A stretch of 64,000 bases of DNA from UBA4055 sp964648295 (GTDB lineage Bacteria; UBA4055): NCBI GenBank assembly GCA_964648295.1, contig CAZYNH010000006.1, forward strand, positions 1 to 64,000, in the 5' to 3' direction. The notes under the pieces are model-generated. The model was not told the origin of the DNA and made no database searches. It saw only the letters and a list, made by a program, of their open reading frames with translations. This document shows positions 25,454 through 33,723 of this stretch, in pieces; the stretch's first letter is position 1; each line of letters opens with the position of its first letter. Position numbers and translations under genes: made by a program.

Positions 25454-26198
25454 TCCGGGCTCCTTTTATTTGTTCAGATGTTTTACCGAACCTTCTTTCT
25501 CTCTTCTGGTAATCAGCGACAGCATCGAAAAAATCTTCTTTCCTAAAGTCAGGCCAGAGCTTGGGAGTTATATATATCTCCGTGTATGCGCATTGCCAGA
25601 GAAGAAAATTGCTGATCCTCATTTCCCCTCCCGTCCTGATCATAAGTTCGGGGTCGGGAGCTTCAGGATTATAGAGATGCGCCCTTATCGAATCCTGAGT
25701 TACCTCTTTCGCGCCTGACCTGATGAGCGAATTGACAGCCATCACTATCTCTTCCCTTCCCGAATAACTGATCGCAAGCATAAGCGTCATTCCCCTGTTC
25801 GCAGATGTTCTTTCAACTACATCATCAAGCGATCTTCTCGCGTGTTCGGGAAGACTGCCAATTTCACCGATAGGAAAAACTTTCACATCTTTTTCCATCA
25901 GCGAGTTTATTTCCTTATATATAGTCTCCACGAGAAGCGACATCAGGCAGTTAACTTCGAACTCCGGTCTGTTCCAGTTCTCTTTTGAAAACACATAGAG
26001 GGTCAGGTATCTTACTCCGAGGTCAACGCATGCTTCAATAGTATCCCTCGCCGAATTTACCCCCTCAAAATGGCCGTTGACCCTGTCCATACCCTGTTTT
26101 TTTGCCCATCGTCCGTTCCCGTCCATAATAACTGCTATGTGGGAAGGAACATTCCCGTTCTTTAATATTTCTTCAGCCATTTCTTTAAGTGCGTTCAT
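25446..26198 (-). CDS. uppS: Isoprenyl transferase (undecaprenyl diphosphate synthase)
   Basis: A cis-prenyltransferase of 250 residues that makes undecaprenyl diphosphate, the lipid carrier for peptidoglycan. HIAVIMDGNGRWAKK (about residues 20-34) is the catalytic Asp/substrate motif. YLTLYVFSKENWNRP and PDPELMIRTGGEMRISNFLLW are the other conserved blocks. I start at 26198 (MNALKEMAEE), where AGGG lies seven bases upstream, rather than at an upstream in-frame codon. Its 3' end overlaps the C25 gene by eight bases. Confidence 0.93.
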   Translation of the reverse strand: MNALKEMAEEILKNGNVPSHIAVIMDGNGRWAKKQGMDRVNGHFEGVNSARDTIEACVDLGVRYLTLYVFSKENWNRPEFEVNCLMSLLVETIYKEINSLMEKDVKVFPIGEIGSLPEHARRSLDDVVERTSANRGMTLMLAISYSGREEIVMAVNSLIRSGAKEVTQDSIRAHLYNPEAPDPELMIRTGGEMRISNFLLWQCAYTEIYITPKLWPDFRKEDFFDAVADYQKRERRFGKTSEQIKGARIE

Positions 26199-26290
26199 TT
26201 TTTTCCCTAATGTTCTTACCTGTTCAAATTTAAACAAAAAAAAATCACATTCAAACAACTTTATTCAACTCTGCAATTCTGAAAATGTTT

Positions 26291-26321
26291 TAAAAAAAAA
26301 GCAGGCGAATTGCCTGCTTTT
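26291..26321 (-). terminator. Bidirectional Rho-independent terminator
   Basis: GCAGGC (26301-26306), loop GAATT, GCCTGC (26312-26317) forms a perfect six-base-pair stem. On the minus strand it is followed by nine T residues (26300-26292). It ends transcription of the TPR lipoprotein gene and separates it from uppS. Confidence 0.85.
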
Positions 26322-26342
26322 AAACCTTCCTTAATACAGAAG

Positions 26343-27410
26343 CTATTTTTTCATGTATTTCTGAGCTTCTTTTGCCCTGCCGAGCTTAACAAGCGCTATC
26401 TGAATATTGTCCCTGACTTTATCCTGCCATTCCCCGTCCATGCTTGCGTATCTGGGTTCGAGCAGTTCAACTACTTTCTCGAAATTTTCCTTCTGACCGT
26501 AAAATTCTGACAGGAAATAAACAGCTTCGCCGTCCTCAGGTTTAATGGTAACTATTTTTTCAAAATTATTTATCGCGTCATCTGTCCTGTCAATCTTTTT
26601 ATACATTATACCCTGGTTGAAAAGAATGTCAACATTTTCAGGATCGGACTCAAGCATTTTATCATACATCGGCAGTGCTTTGTCGTATTCTTCTTTCGAT
26701 TCAAAATATTTTGCCATTTGCAGAAGCGCGTCATGGTTTGCCGGATCGAATTCTAGTATCTTGTTCAGCATTTCCACAACTTTGTCAGACTCCTCTTTTT
26801 CAGTGTATATATTCGACAGATTTATATATGCGGAAACAAGGTTCTTCCCGTCTGCGGCAGGATCAGCGACCCGGACTGCTGACAGGAACATATTTTCCGC
26901 TTTGTCCTTATCGCCCAGCTGCAGGTGAATTGTTCCTATAATATATTTTGTAATAAAGTCGTCGTTTTTAAGTTTATCAGCAAGATCAAGATCGTTCAAG
27001 GCCGAATGAAACAGTTTTTCGGCTTTTTCCGGATCGCCTGACATAGCCTGAACGGCAATATTGAATTTATCGTTGATGCCGCTTCCTCTCAGTGTGCCGA
27101 AAGCTTTGATCGACATATTGAGGATATTGTCCTTCTCATACTGAGGGTTTATGCTTTTCACTTTTTCGAAGTTTTCATACATTTTATTCCATGCTTCCTG
27201 CTTGAAATTAATATATCCCCTGAGGTAGGCCGCTTCGATGTTGTCGGGATCGGTCTCTAAAACTATGTCGAGCTCTTTCTGAGCTTTTTGGAGGTCGTCC
27301 CTGTTCATACTGATCTTAGCTTCTGTGAGATGCGGGTTCGTAGGCGCACAGCTCTGCAGGATCAGGGCGGCGAAGGTGAAAACTAACATTGCGAATAATA
27401 CTTTCTTCAT
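26343..27410 (-). CDS. TPR lipoprotein
   Basis: A 355-residue protein with a lipoprotein signal peptide. The hydrophobic stretch is followed by the lipobox LQSC, so Cys21 is the lipidated residue. About eight tetratricopeptide repeats follow from residue 35 (for example AYLRGYINFKQEAWNKMYEN and ALLQMAKYFESKEEYDKAL). It probably acts as a protein-interaction scaffold at the membrane face. It has its own promoter (TTGACT, 17 bases, TATATT) and a strong terminator, so it is monocistronic. Confidence 0.88.
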   Translation of the reverse strand: MKKVLFAMLVFTFAALILQSCAPTNPHLTEAKISMNRDDLQKAQKELDIVLETDPDNIEAAYLRGYINFKQEAWNKMYENFEKVKSINPQYEKDNILNMSIKAFGTLRGSGINDKFNIAVQAMSGDPEKAEKLFHSALNDLDLADKLKNDDFITKYIIGTIHLQLGDKDKAENMFLSAVRVADPAADGKNLVSAYINLSNIYTEKEESDKVVEMLNKILEFDPANHDALLQMAKYFESKEEYDKALPMYDKMLESDPENVDILFNQGIMYKKIDRTDDAINNFEKIVTIKPEDGEAVYFLSEFYGQKENFEKVVELLEPRYASMDGEWQDKVRDNIQIALVKLGRAKEAQKYMKK

Positions 27411-27446
27411 TTCTCGTTCCCTATTTTAATTATCAATTTTCGGGGG

Positions 27447-27475
27447 AATATAGTCAGATTATGAGTTTAAGTCAA
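27447..27475 (-). promoter_or_regulatory. Predicted promoter of the TPR lipoprotein gene
   Basis: Read on the minus strand, TTGACT (27475-27470) and TATATT (27452-27447) are 17 bases apart. The same pair of hexamers and spacing occurs in front of trxB, which supports a TTGAC/TATAAT-type housekeeping sigma factor in this organism. Confidence 0.65.
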
Positions 27476-27488
27476 GAAAAAATAAAGC

Positions 27489-27517
27489 TTACAATTCGCG
27501 CTATAATTCGTTATATT
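27489..27517 (+). promoter_or_regulatory. Predicted promoter of the rluD-like operon
   Basis: TTACAA (27489-27494) and TATATT (27512-27517) are 17 bases apart, 31 bases before the ATG at 27549. It is divergent from the TPR lipoprotein promoter. Confidence 0.55.
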
Positions 27518-27548
27518 TTCGGCTGTTTATAAACTGCGGCGGGAACGG

Positions 27549-28550
27549 ATGGACTTGGATATTGAAAAATACGGCGCGCTTGAAAAGATAGAACTTTCTG
27601 TCCCTCAGGTAAAAACTAAACAGAGGATAGACAAATACATCTGTTCTTTCTTGAAAAATATCAGCAGGAACAAGATACAGCAGCTGATAGACCAAGGATA
27701 TGTGACAGTCAATTCGACAGTTGTAAAATCGAATTATACCGTTGCGGCGGGAGATAAGATCATCATTAACCTTCCCAGTCCGGAGAAAAAAGATATCCTG
27801 CCTGAAAAAATAGACCTGGATTTTGTCTATCAGGATGAATATCTTGCCGTGATCAACAAACAGGCCGGTCTGGTAGTCCATCCCACATACTCAGCGCTTG
27901 ACGGGACATTAGTGAACGCCCTGATGTACCATTTCGGCGACGAACTTTCATCAATAAACGGGGATCTGAGACCGGGAATAGTCCACAGACTTGACAAAGA
28001 CACTACCGGGCTGATGGTGGTGGCCAAGAACGATCTGGTCCACAGTCCTCTTTCAGAACAATTCGCGGAAAAATCTGCAATGCGCGAATATATCGGAATA
28101 TGCATAGGAAAACTTAAACCTTGTTCGGGCAGAATAGAAACTTTTCTCAAACGGTGGCAGAAAGACAGAAGGATCGTTGTTGTGTCGAAATTCGACGGAA
28201 AACGCGCCGTCACGAATTACGAGACGATCGAGCAGTTCAATAAGTTCACGCTCGCAAAATTCGTTCTGGAGACCGGCAGAACGCACCAGATAAGGGTTCA
28301 TTTAAAACACATAGGCCATCCTCTTTTCGGCGATAAAACCTATGGCGGAGACAATCTTAAACTGATAAACCTTCCAAAAAACCAGGTGAACCGGATAAAT
28401 GAAATGCTTAACATACTTCCCAGGCAGGCACTACATGCCAGAAAGCTTGAATTCTTTCATCCGGTACTCAAAAAAAGAATGAGTTTTGAATGTGACCTTC
28501 CTGACGACATGAAAAAAATAATAAGCCTGATAAAAGAATACGGTTACTGA
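27549..28550 (+). CDS. RluA-family 23S rRNA pseudouridine synthase (RluD-like)
   Basis: A 333-residue enzyme that isomerises uridine to pseudouridine in large-subunit rRNA. The N-terminal S4 domain spans about residues 17-75 (IDKYICSFLKNISRNKIQQL). The catalytic domain has GIVHRLDKDTTGLMVVAKN with the essential Asp, and LETGRTHQIRVHLKHIGHPL. This combination of S4 plus synthase is that of RluC/RluD; the length and motifs favour RluD. It heads a plus-strand series running to 36342. Confidence 0.9.
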   Translation: MDLDIEKYGALEKIELSVPQVKTKQRIDKYICSFLKNISRNKIQQLIDQGYVTVNSTVVKSNYTVAAGDKIIINLPSPEKKDILPEKIDLDFVYQDEYLAVINKQAGLVVHPTYSALDGTLVNALMYHFGDELSSINGDLRPGIVHRLDKDTTGLMVVAKNDLVHSPLSEQFAEKSAMREYIGICIGKLKPCSGRIETFLKRWQKDRRIVVVSKFDGKRAVTNYETIEQFNKFTLAKFVLETGRTHQIRVHLKHIGHPLFGDKTYGGDNLKLINLPKNQVNRINEMLNILPRQALHARKLEFFHPVLKKRMSFECDLPDDMKKIISLIKEYGY

Positions 28551-28614
28551 GTAATTTTCAATTTGCTTAATGCAGTTTTGAGTACTATATTTACCACACA
28601 CCGCAAAACAAATA

Positions 28615-28645
28615 AAGGAGTAAAGCTAAAAGCTTTAGAATTAAG
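28615..28645 (+). promoter_or_regulatory. Ribosome binding site bridged by a hairpin
   Basis: AAGGAG at 28615-28620 is 25 bases from the only in-frame start codon (28646), too far for normal initiation. Between them lies a perfect seven-base-pair hairpin, TAAAGCT (28621-28627), loop AAA, AGCTTTA (28631-28637). If folded, it leaves only eight unpaired bases between the Shine-Dalgarno and ATG, which is optimal. Confidence 0.6.
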
Positions 28646-30769
28646 ATGAGAAATTACACGATCCTAAAAACATTTGCAGCGATAATGATCTTTACAGCTC
28701 TGACAGCTGTCTGGTCAAAAGAAATAACCGACGATAACGGAAAGATATGCCATACTTTTAAAATGGACGAAAAGATGGTGGAATTTGTAAGGGTGAGAGG
28801 GGCCAAAGTACTCCTCTATAAAGAGAACAATATGATCGAGCCGATCCTGACCCTGCCAAACAAGTCTTTCGTTCAGTTTCTTGACAGGGACGGGAGAAAT
28901 ATTCTTGTAAGGTTCAACGACGGAACAGGTCAGCCCGTCGACGGATGGTTGACCAAATTCAATGTTGAGAATAAGAACGACATACTGACATTTTATTACG
29001 GCGAGCCTTTCGAAGTAAAGGAAAAAATTGACAATAAGGTAAAAGAAGCCGCGATCGACAAGATAGTCTGGGTCACAAAAGATGTGGCCAAGCTCTATTA
29101 CGAGCCTTCACATAACTCTGATTATAAATATGAGATTTATTTTGGTCTGAAGTTAGAAGCCAAGCGCCAGGTGGGTGATTTCTATTACGTTCTTATATAC
29201 AACAGTATTTTTCAGGAGTACAGGAACGGCTGGGTAAAAATAGAAGATACCGGAGCCAGAGAATATTTCCTCGCCGAATACAATAAAAGGAAAGTTCAGT
29301 TCGATAAAGAACTTTCACAGATCAACATTATGATCAGCGAAATGGAATCTTTCATAAGATCGACCGGTTCGGAGATAGAAAAGGCGACAACCGACAGGTT
29401 CAGACTTATCGCCCAGAAAAACATACTTGGAGAAAGGATAAAGCAGTTAAGATCGGAAAAACTCGCTACCGAAGACGAGGAAACAAGGAAAAGAGCGCAG
29501 GAAATCGAAAGGCTTGAAGCGCAGCTCACTAATCTTAAAAAACTCGATGAGGAAATAGGTAACGAGATCGCCAGACTGGAAAATTCCATGAAGAGATCGT
29601 TCTCAGATATAGATAAAAATATGGAGAAAGCAAATACACTGAGCCTGGCCCTCGAGAATTTCAGAAAAGGGAGATTCGAGGCGGCGTCATCAATATTGCA
29701 GGCGACACCGGCTGAAGAAGCCCAGAAAATGATCGAGAAAGAGACCGTGATCATAGCTCATGAGGAAAAAGCCGTTGAAGAGGACGGCTGCGCCCCGATA
29801 AAGAAAAAACTTGACGCCGCTACTGAAAGATTTGAAAAGATCAGAAAAAACATGACCGGGCAGATATCCCGGGAAGAATATAATCGGTTGTATGAACAAT
29901 ACATGAAAGCCTGGACCGAGATCGGAGAACTGAAGAAAGAGCACTCAAAGTGCGAGACTTTCTCAAAGAACAAACATGTCGCTCTCTACAATGACGCTCT
30001 CGCTCTCAAAAAAGAAGAGGAATACGACATGGCTCTCGAGCTGCTGATCGAAGCCGTGGAAATTAAAGAGGACTTTGATGAGGGGTATTTCCAGATAGTC
30101 ACGATCCTGATAACGCTTGAGGACGACAATTCTATCAGAGACTATATTGACAAAATTTCAGACGGCGAGAAAAAGGGAAAACTCTATTACAGAAGAGCGC
30201 TCATGGTTAAGGATAAATATCCCGGGAAAGCGATCAGATATTTCGAAAAGATGTCAGACACCTACAAACCCGAACTCGCCTACTATTATATAGGCATTCT
30301 GTACGCCGAGAAACTTTCAGATTTCGCGAGCTCGATTAAGTATCTCAGAAGGTCATTAGAGATCGATCCGAACGACCCGAAGACGCTTGAGGCAGTCGGG
30401 GCCGCTTATCTTGAACTCAGGCCGATGGTGGGACAGGAAAAGTCGTCGAATTACAACCTCGCGTTAAGTTATCTTGAAAAAGCATATAAAAATGCAGATA
30501 AATACAATTATAAAAACACTGATGTCCTTAACGCCAGGTTGAGTCAGGTATACAATCTTATAGGAAAAGCCTCAAGCGCGCTCAAACATGCGGATATTGC
30601 ATTACAGAAATCAAAGATCCAGCCGTTCGGGCTCGCTCATGTCGAAAAAGCCAAGGCGTTAATAAAAATGGAAATGATAAAAGACGCGCGGATCCACCTG
30701 AAAGAAGCCCTGAAGGATATGTCCACAAAAGCTGAAGCGGAATATCTTATGAAAGAGATAGGCAACTGA
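28646..30769 (+). CDS. Exported SH3-like/coiled-coil/TPR protein
   Basis: A 707-residue protein with a signal peptide (FAAIMIFTALTAVWSK). Two SH3-like modules follow (about 45-110 and 130-200, the first with VRVRGAKVLLYKENN). A long coiled coil covers about 215-330 (RLEAQLTNLKKLDEEI and neighbours). C-terminal tetratricopeptide repeats cover about 440-700 (AYYYIGILYAEKLSDFASS). This layout suggests a periplasmic scaffold, perhaps in envelope assembly or T9SS-related complexes, but no specific family is recognised. The start is fixed by the absence of other in-frame start codons before an upstream stop; see the hairpin-bridged ribosome site. Confidence 0.75.
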   Translation: MRNYTILKTFAAIMIFTALTAVWSKEITDDNGKICHTFKMDEKMVEFVRVRGAKVLLYKENNMIEPILTLPNKSFVQFLDRDGRNILVRFNDGTGQPVDGWLTKFNVENKNDILTFYYGEPFEVKEKIDNKVKEAAIDKIVWVTKDVAKLYYEPSHNSDYKYEIYFGLKLEAKRQVGDFYYVLIYNSIFQEYRNGWVKIEDTGAREYFLAEYNKRKVQFDKELSQINIMISEMESFIRSTGSEIEKATTDRFRLIAQKNILGERIKQLRSEKLATEDEETRKRAQEIERLEAQLTNLKKLDEEIGNEIARLENSMKRSFSDIDKNMEKANTLSLALENFRKGRFEAASSILQATPAEEAQKMIEKETVIIAHEEKAVEEDGCAPIKKKLDAATERFEKIRKNMTGQISREEYNRLYEQYMKAWTEIGELKKEHSKCETFSKNKHVALYNDALALKKEEEYDMALELLIEAVEIKEDFDEGYFQIVTILITLEDDNSIRDYIDKISDGEKKGKLYYRRALMVKDKYPGKAIRYFEKMSDTYKPELAYYYIGILYAEKLSDFASSIKYLRRSLEIDPNDPKTLEAVGAAYLELRPMVGQEKSSNYNLALSYLEKAYKNADKYNYKNTDVLNARLSQVYNLIGKASSALKHADIALQKSKIQPFGLAHVEKAKALIKMEMIKDARIHLKEALKDMSTKAEAEYLMKEIGN

Positions 30770-30773
30770 TCCT

Positions 30774-31718
30774 ATGAAAGAGATATTGAAACTTTCAGAT
30801 ATCAGAGACATTCCCGTGTCCTTTACGCTCGGATCCTATGACGGCCTCCATTCTGGTCACGCGGAACTTTTAAAAGAACTGAAAAGATCGTCCGCCGAAA
30901 GAAAAACCCGTTCGCTTGTGATTTCCTTTGACCCGCATCCCAGGAAAGTAGTTGACGAAGGATACGACATGAGGCTTCTTAACACAAAAGAGGAAAAAAC
31001 AGCGATAATCCGGTCATACGGAATTGACTTGTTACACTTCATCAACTTCACTAAGCAATTTTCAGGCATCGGTTACGGAGATTTCTACAGAGAGTATATT
31101 TTCGGCAACCTGAAAGTTAAAAACATTATTGCAGGCACTAATCACATGTTCGGCAGAGACAGGGCCGGCAACAATTCTCTTCTTTCCGGTCTCTGCGCGG
31201 AATTCGGAGCGGAACTGACATCGATCCCGCCGCTTGAATACGCAGGCAGGACTATTTCGAGCACCAGGATCAGGAAAGCTCTTGCGGAAGGAATGGTGGA
31301 GGACGCCTCGGCAATGCTCGGCTACGATTATTCAGTTACCGGAAAGGTAATAAAAGGAAAAGGTCTGGGTTCCAGGCTTGGATTCGCTACGGCGAATATG
31401 GATATACTGGGAACTGAAAAGGTGATCCCGGCATCCGGAGTGTACCTGACATCCGCAGCTTTTGACGGCGAACTTCATTACGGGGTTTCAAATATAGGAT
31501 GCAACCCGACTACTGACGGAGGCAGCCTTCATATGGAGACGCATATTTTTGATATCTGTCCCGGCCTGTACGGAAAGTATATTACAGTTGCTTTTATAAA
31601 GAAATTACGGGAAGAGACAGCTTTTAGAACAACAGACGAACTCAGCTCTGCCGTGAAGAATGATATTTTGGAGGGAAAAGAGTTCTTAAAATCAGCCGGC
31701 AGGAGACCTGCCGAATGA
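30774..31718 (+). CDS. ribF: Bifunctional riboflavin kinase/FAD synthetase
   Basis: A 314-residue enzyme that phosphorylates riboflavin to FMN and adenylates it to FAD. The N-terminal FAD synthetase domain has TLGSYDGLHSGHAELL (the usual FDGVHxGH variant) and ISSTRIRKAL. The C-terminal flavokinase domain begins VTGKVIKGKGLGSRLGFATAN (usual GFPTAN). FAD and FMN supply the NuoF-like and TrxB flavoproteins elsewhere in the window, though they are not linked genetically. It lies four bases after the TPR gene and overlaps the next gene by four. Confidence 0.93.
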   Translation: MKEILKLSDIRDIPVSFTLGSYDGLHSGHAELLKELKRSSAERKTRSLVISFDPHPRKVVDEGYDMRLLNTKEEKTAIIRSYGIDLLHFINFTKQFSGIGYGDFYREYIFGNLKVKNIIAGTNHMFGRDRAGNNSLLSGLCAEFGAELTSIPPLEYAGRTISSTRIRKALAEGMVEDASAMLGYDYSVTGKVIKGKGLGSRLGFATANMDILGTEKVIPASGVYLTSAAFDGELHYGVSNIGCNPTTDGGSLHMETHIFDICPGLYGKYITVAFIKKLREETAFRTTDELSSAVKNDILEGKEFLKSAGRRPAE

Positions 31719-32188
31719 AAGTGCTTATTATGTCCGACACTCATTTCAGAAGCAGTTTCTCACTCGACAATTCCGTGCTGGAGCATATCGCTGAATCGGA
31801 CATGATAATACATTGCGGCGATTTTACAGGGATCGAATTTTACCGGTTCCTGAACTCTACCGGAAAACTGATCGCAGTAAGAGGGAATAATGACCGCCTT
31901 CTGCACGACATTCTGCCCGCTGAGAAAAGTTTCAATATCGGAAGATTTTCCGCCGCGCTGACACACGGGCATATTATCAGCCCCCAGACCATCCACATGA
32001 AATATCATGATAAGGATATTATAATTCACGGTCACAGTCATCACCCGCAGATAGAGAAATATAACGGCAGGCTGATACTTAATCCGGGAAGCCTGACAAT
32101 GAACAGGTACACTGACAAAAATTCATATATGATCCTGAATATAAATGAGGATGAAGAGCCGCAGGCTGAGATCTTTTATTTAAACTGA
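31715..32188 (+). CDS. YfcE/MJ0936-type metallophosphoesterase
   Basis: A 157-residue calcineurin-like phosphoesterase of the small YfcE/MJ0936 family. The metal motifs are in order: MSDTHFR, IIHCGDFTG, VRGNNDRL, ALTHGHI and IHGHSHHPQ. Family members hydrolyse phosphodiesters in vitro; the physiological substrate is unknown. Its start overlaps ribF (ATGA), implying coupled translation. Confidence 0.9.
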   Translation: MKVLIMSDTHFRSSFSLDNSVLEHIAESDMIIHCGDFTGIEFYRFLNSTGKLIAVRGNNDRLLHDILPAEKSFNIGRFSAALTHGHIISPQTIHMKYHDKDIIIHGHSHHPQIEKYNGRLILNPGSLTMNRYTDKNSYMILNINEDEEPQAEIFYLN

Positions 32189-32201
32189 AGAGGGGCGAAA
32201 A

Positions 32202-33722
32202 ATGTACAGATTCAGCGATACTGAACTTGAACAGATCAGCAACAGAGGGATAAGCGAATACGCCGCCTGCGAACAGCTCGCGGTACTTTCTGAAGGCGCG
32301 CCCTACGCCGATATTATCGCTCCTGCCGTTATCGGTAACGGGATCACCGTTATCACTGAAGATGAAAAACCGGCATACACGGACCTGTATAAAAAAGCCA
32401 GAATGGATTCGAGGATATCAAAATTCGTTCCGGCTTCGGGCGCCGCTACAAGGATGTTCAATGATCTAATAAAGGCATATAACGGCGAAATGAATCCGGG
32501 TGCTCTTAATACGCTCGAGAACATCAGGCACTTTGCATTTTATGAAGATTTGGAAAAGCTCTTTCTCTTCAGGAATCTGGACATAGACGGTCTTATTGAG
32601 AACAGGGAATGGAAAGAAATAATTGAGTATATTCTCTTTGAGAACGGGCTGAATTACGCCGACAAACCCAAGGCGCTGATCAAGTTCACGCAATACGACG
32701 GCTACAGCAGAACGGCGATAGAAGAGCAGATATACGAGGCGATCAGCCTGTGCACAGATAAAGACAATTTAATAAAGATACATTTTACATTATCTGAAAA
32801 ATATATTCCGGCCGTGAACGAAATGATGGCTGATTTCAAAGAGAACCTTAGAGGTATAATTCTCGACGTGAGTTTTTCGGATCAGAAACCATCAACCGAT
32901 ACCTTAGCAGTATATGTATCCGACAGAACACCTGTAAAGAATGAAAAAGGCGAACTGGTTTTCAGGCCGGGGGGCCACGGAGCACTGATCGAGAATCTGA
33001 ACGATACGGACGCCGACCTTGTGCTTATCAAAAATATTGACAATGTGGTCAACAGAGAATACCGCGCCGAATCGGAAGAATACACAAAACTCCTTTTCGG
33101 ACACCTGATCAGTATTGAGGACAAGATCAAATCATTCTTAACCGGCATCGACATTCTTTCGCAGGATTCTATAGAAGAGATAAAATTCCTTTCAAAGAAA
33201 TATTTCTTTACAGACCTTGAAAAGCAGATGGGGTATCTGGACAATCATCAGAAGAATGATTTTCTTTTCAATTTTCTTAACCGGCCGATACGCGTCTGCG
33301 GCATGATAAAGAATACGGGCGAACCGGGCGGAGGACCGTTTTTTGTCAGAAGCAGTAAAGGGATCACTCTTCAGATAGTCGAATCGTCACAGATAGACTT
33401 AAACGATCCTGATAAGAAAGCGGTTTTCGAAAGTTCTACCCACTTTAACCCGGTAATTATGGTCTGTTCGCTTAAAGATTACAGGAACGAGAAGTTCGAT
33501 CTTTCAAAATTCGTGGACAGGAATTCCTATTTCATATCGCGCAAGACTTTTGAGGGAAAAGAGATCAAAGCGCTTGAACTTCCGGGCCTGTGGAACGGCG
33601 CGATGGCAGACTGGCTCACCGCGTTCGTGGAAATACCGCTGGAAACTTTCTGCCCGGCAAAAACAGTGAACGACCTTCTAAAGAAAGAAAGGTTCATAAA
33701 ACCGATCGGGCAGGCGGAATAA
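32202..33722 (+). CDS. DUF4301 family protein
   Basis: A 506-residue protein that matches the DUF4301 family common in Bacteroidota and relatives. The N-terminus resembles nucleotidyltransferase folds (SKFVPASGAATRMFNDL) and VFRPGGHGALIENLND resembles the sugar-nucleotide pyrophosphorylase substrate loop. It ends with a conserved domain of unknown role (FVEIPLETFCPAKTVNDLL). Function is not established; a nucleotidyltransferase-like activity is only a suggestion from the motifs. AGGGG precedes the ATG. One base separates it from the GH2-like gene. Confidence 0.85.
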   Translation: MYRFSDTELEQISNRGISEYAACEQLAVLSEGAPYADIIAPAVIGNGITVITEDEKPAYTDLYKKARMDSRISKFVPASGAATRMFNDLIKAYNGEMNPGALNTLENIRHFAFYEDLEKLFLFRNLDIDGLIENREWKEIIEYILFENGLNYADKPKALIKFTQYDGYSRTAIEEQIYEAISLCTDKDNLIKIHFTLSEKYIPAVNEMMADFKENLRGIILDVSFSDQKPSTDTLAVYVSDRTPVKNEKGELVFRPGGHGALIENLNDTDADLVLIKNIDNVVNREYRAESEEYTKLLFGHLISIEDKIKSFLTGIDILSQDSIEEIKFLSKKYFFTDLEKQMGYLDNHQKNDFLFNFLNRPIRVCGMIKNTGEPGGGPFFVRSSKGITLQIVESSQIDLNDPDKKAVFESSTHFNPVIMVCSLKDYRNEKFDLSKFVDRNSYFISRKTFEGKEIKALELPGLWNGAMADWLTAFVEIPLETFCPAKTVNDLLKKERFIKPIGQAE

Positions 33723-33723
33723 T

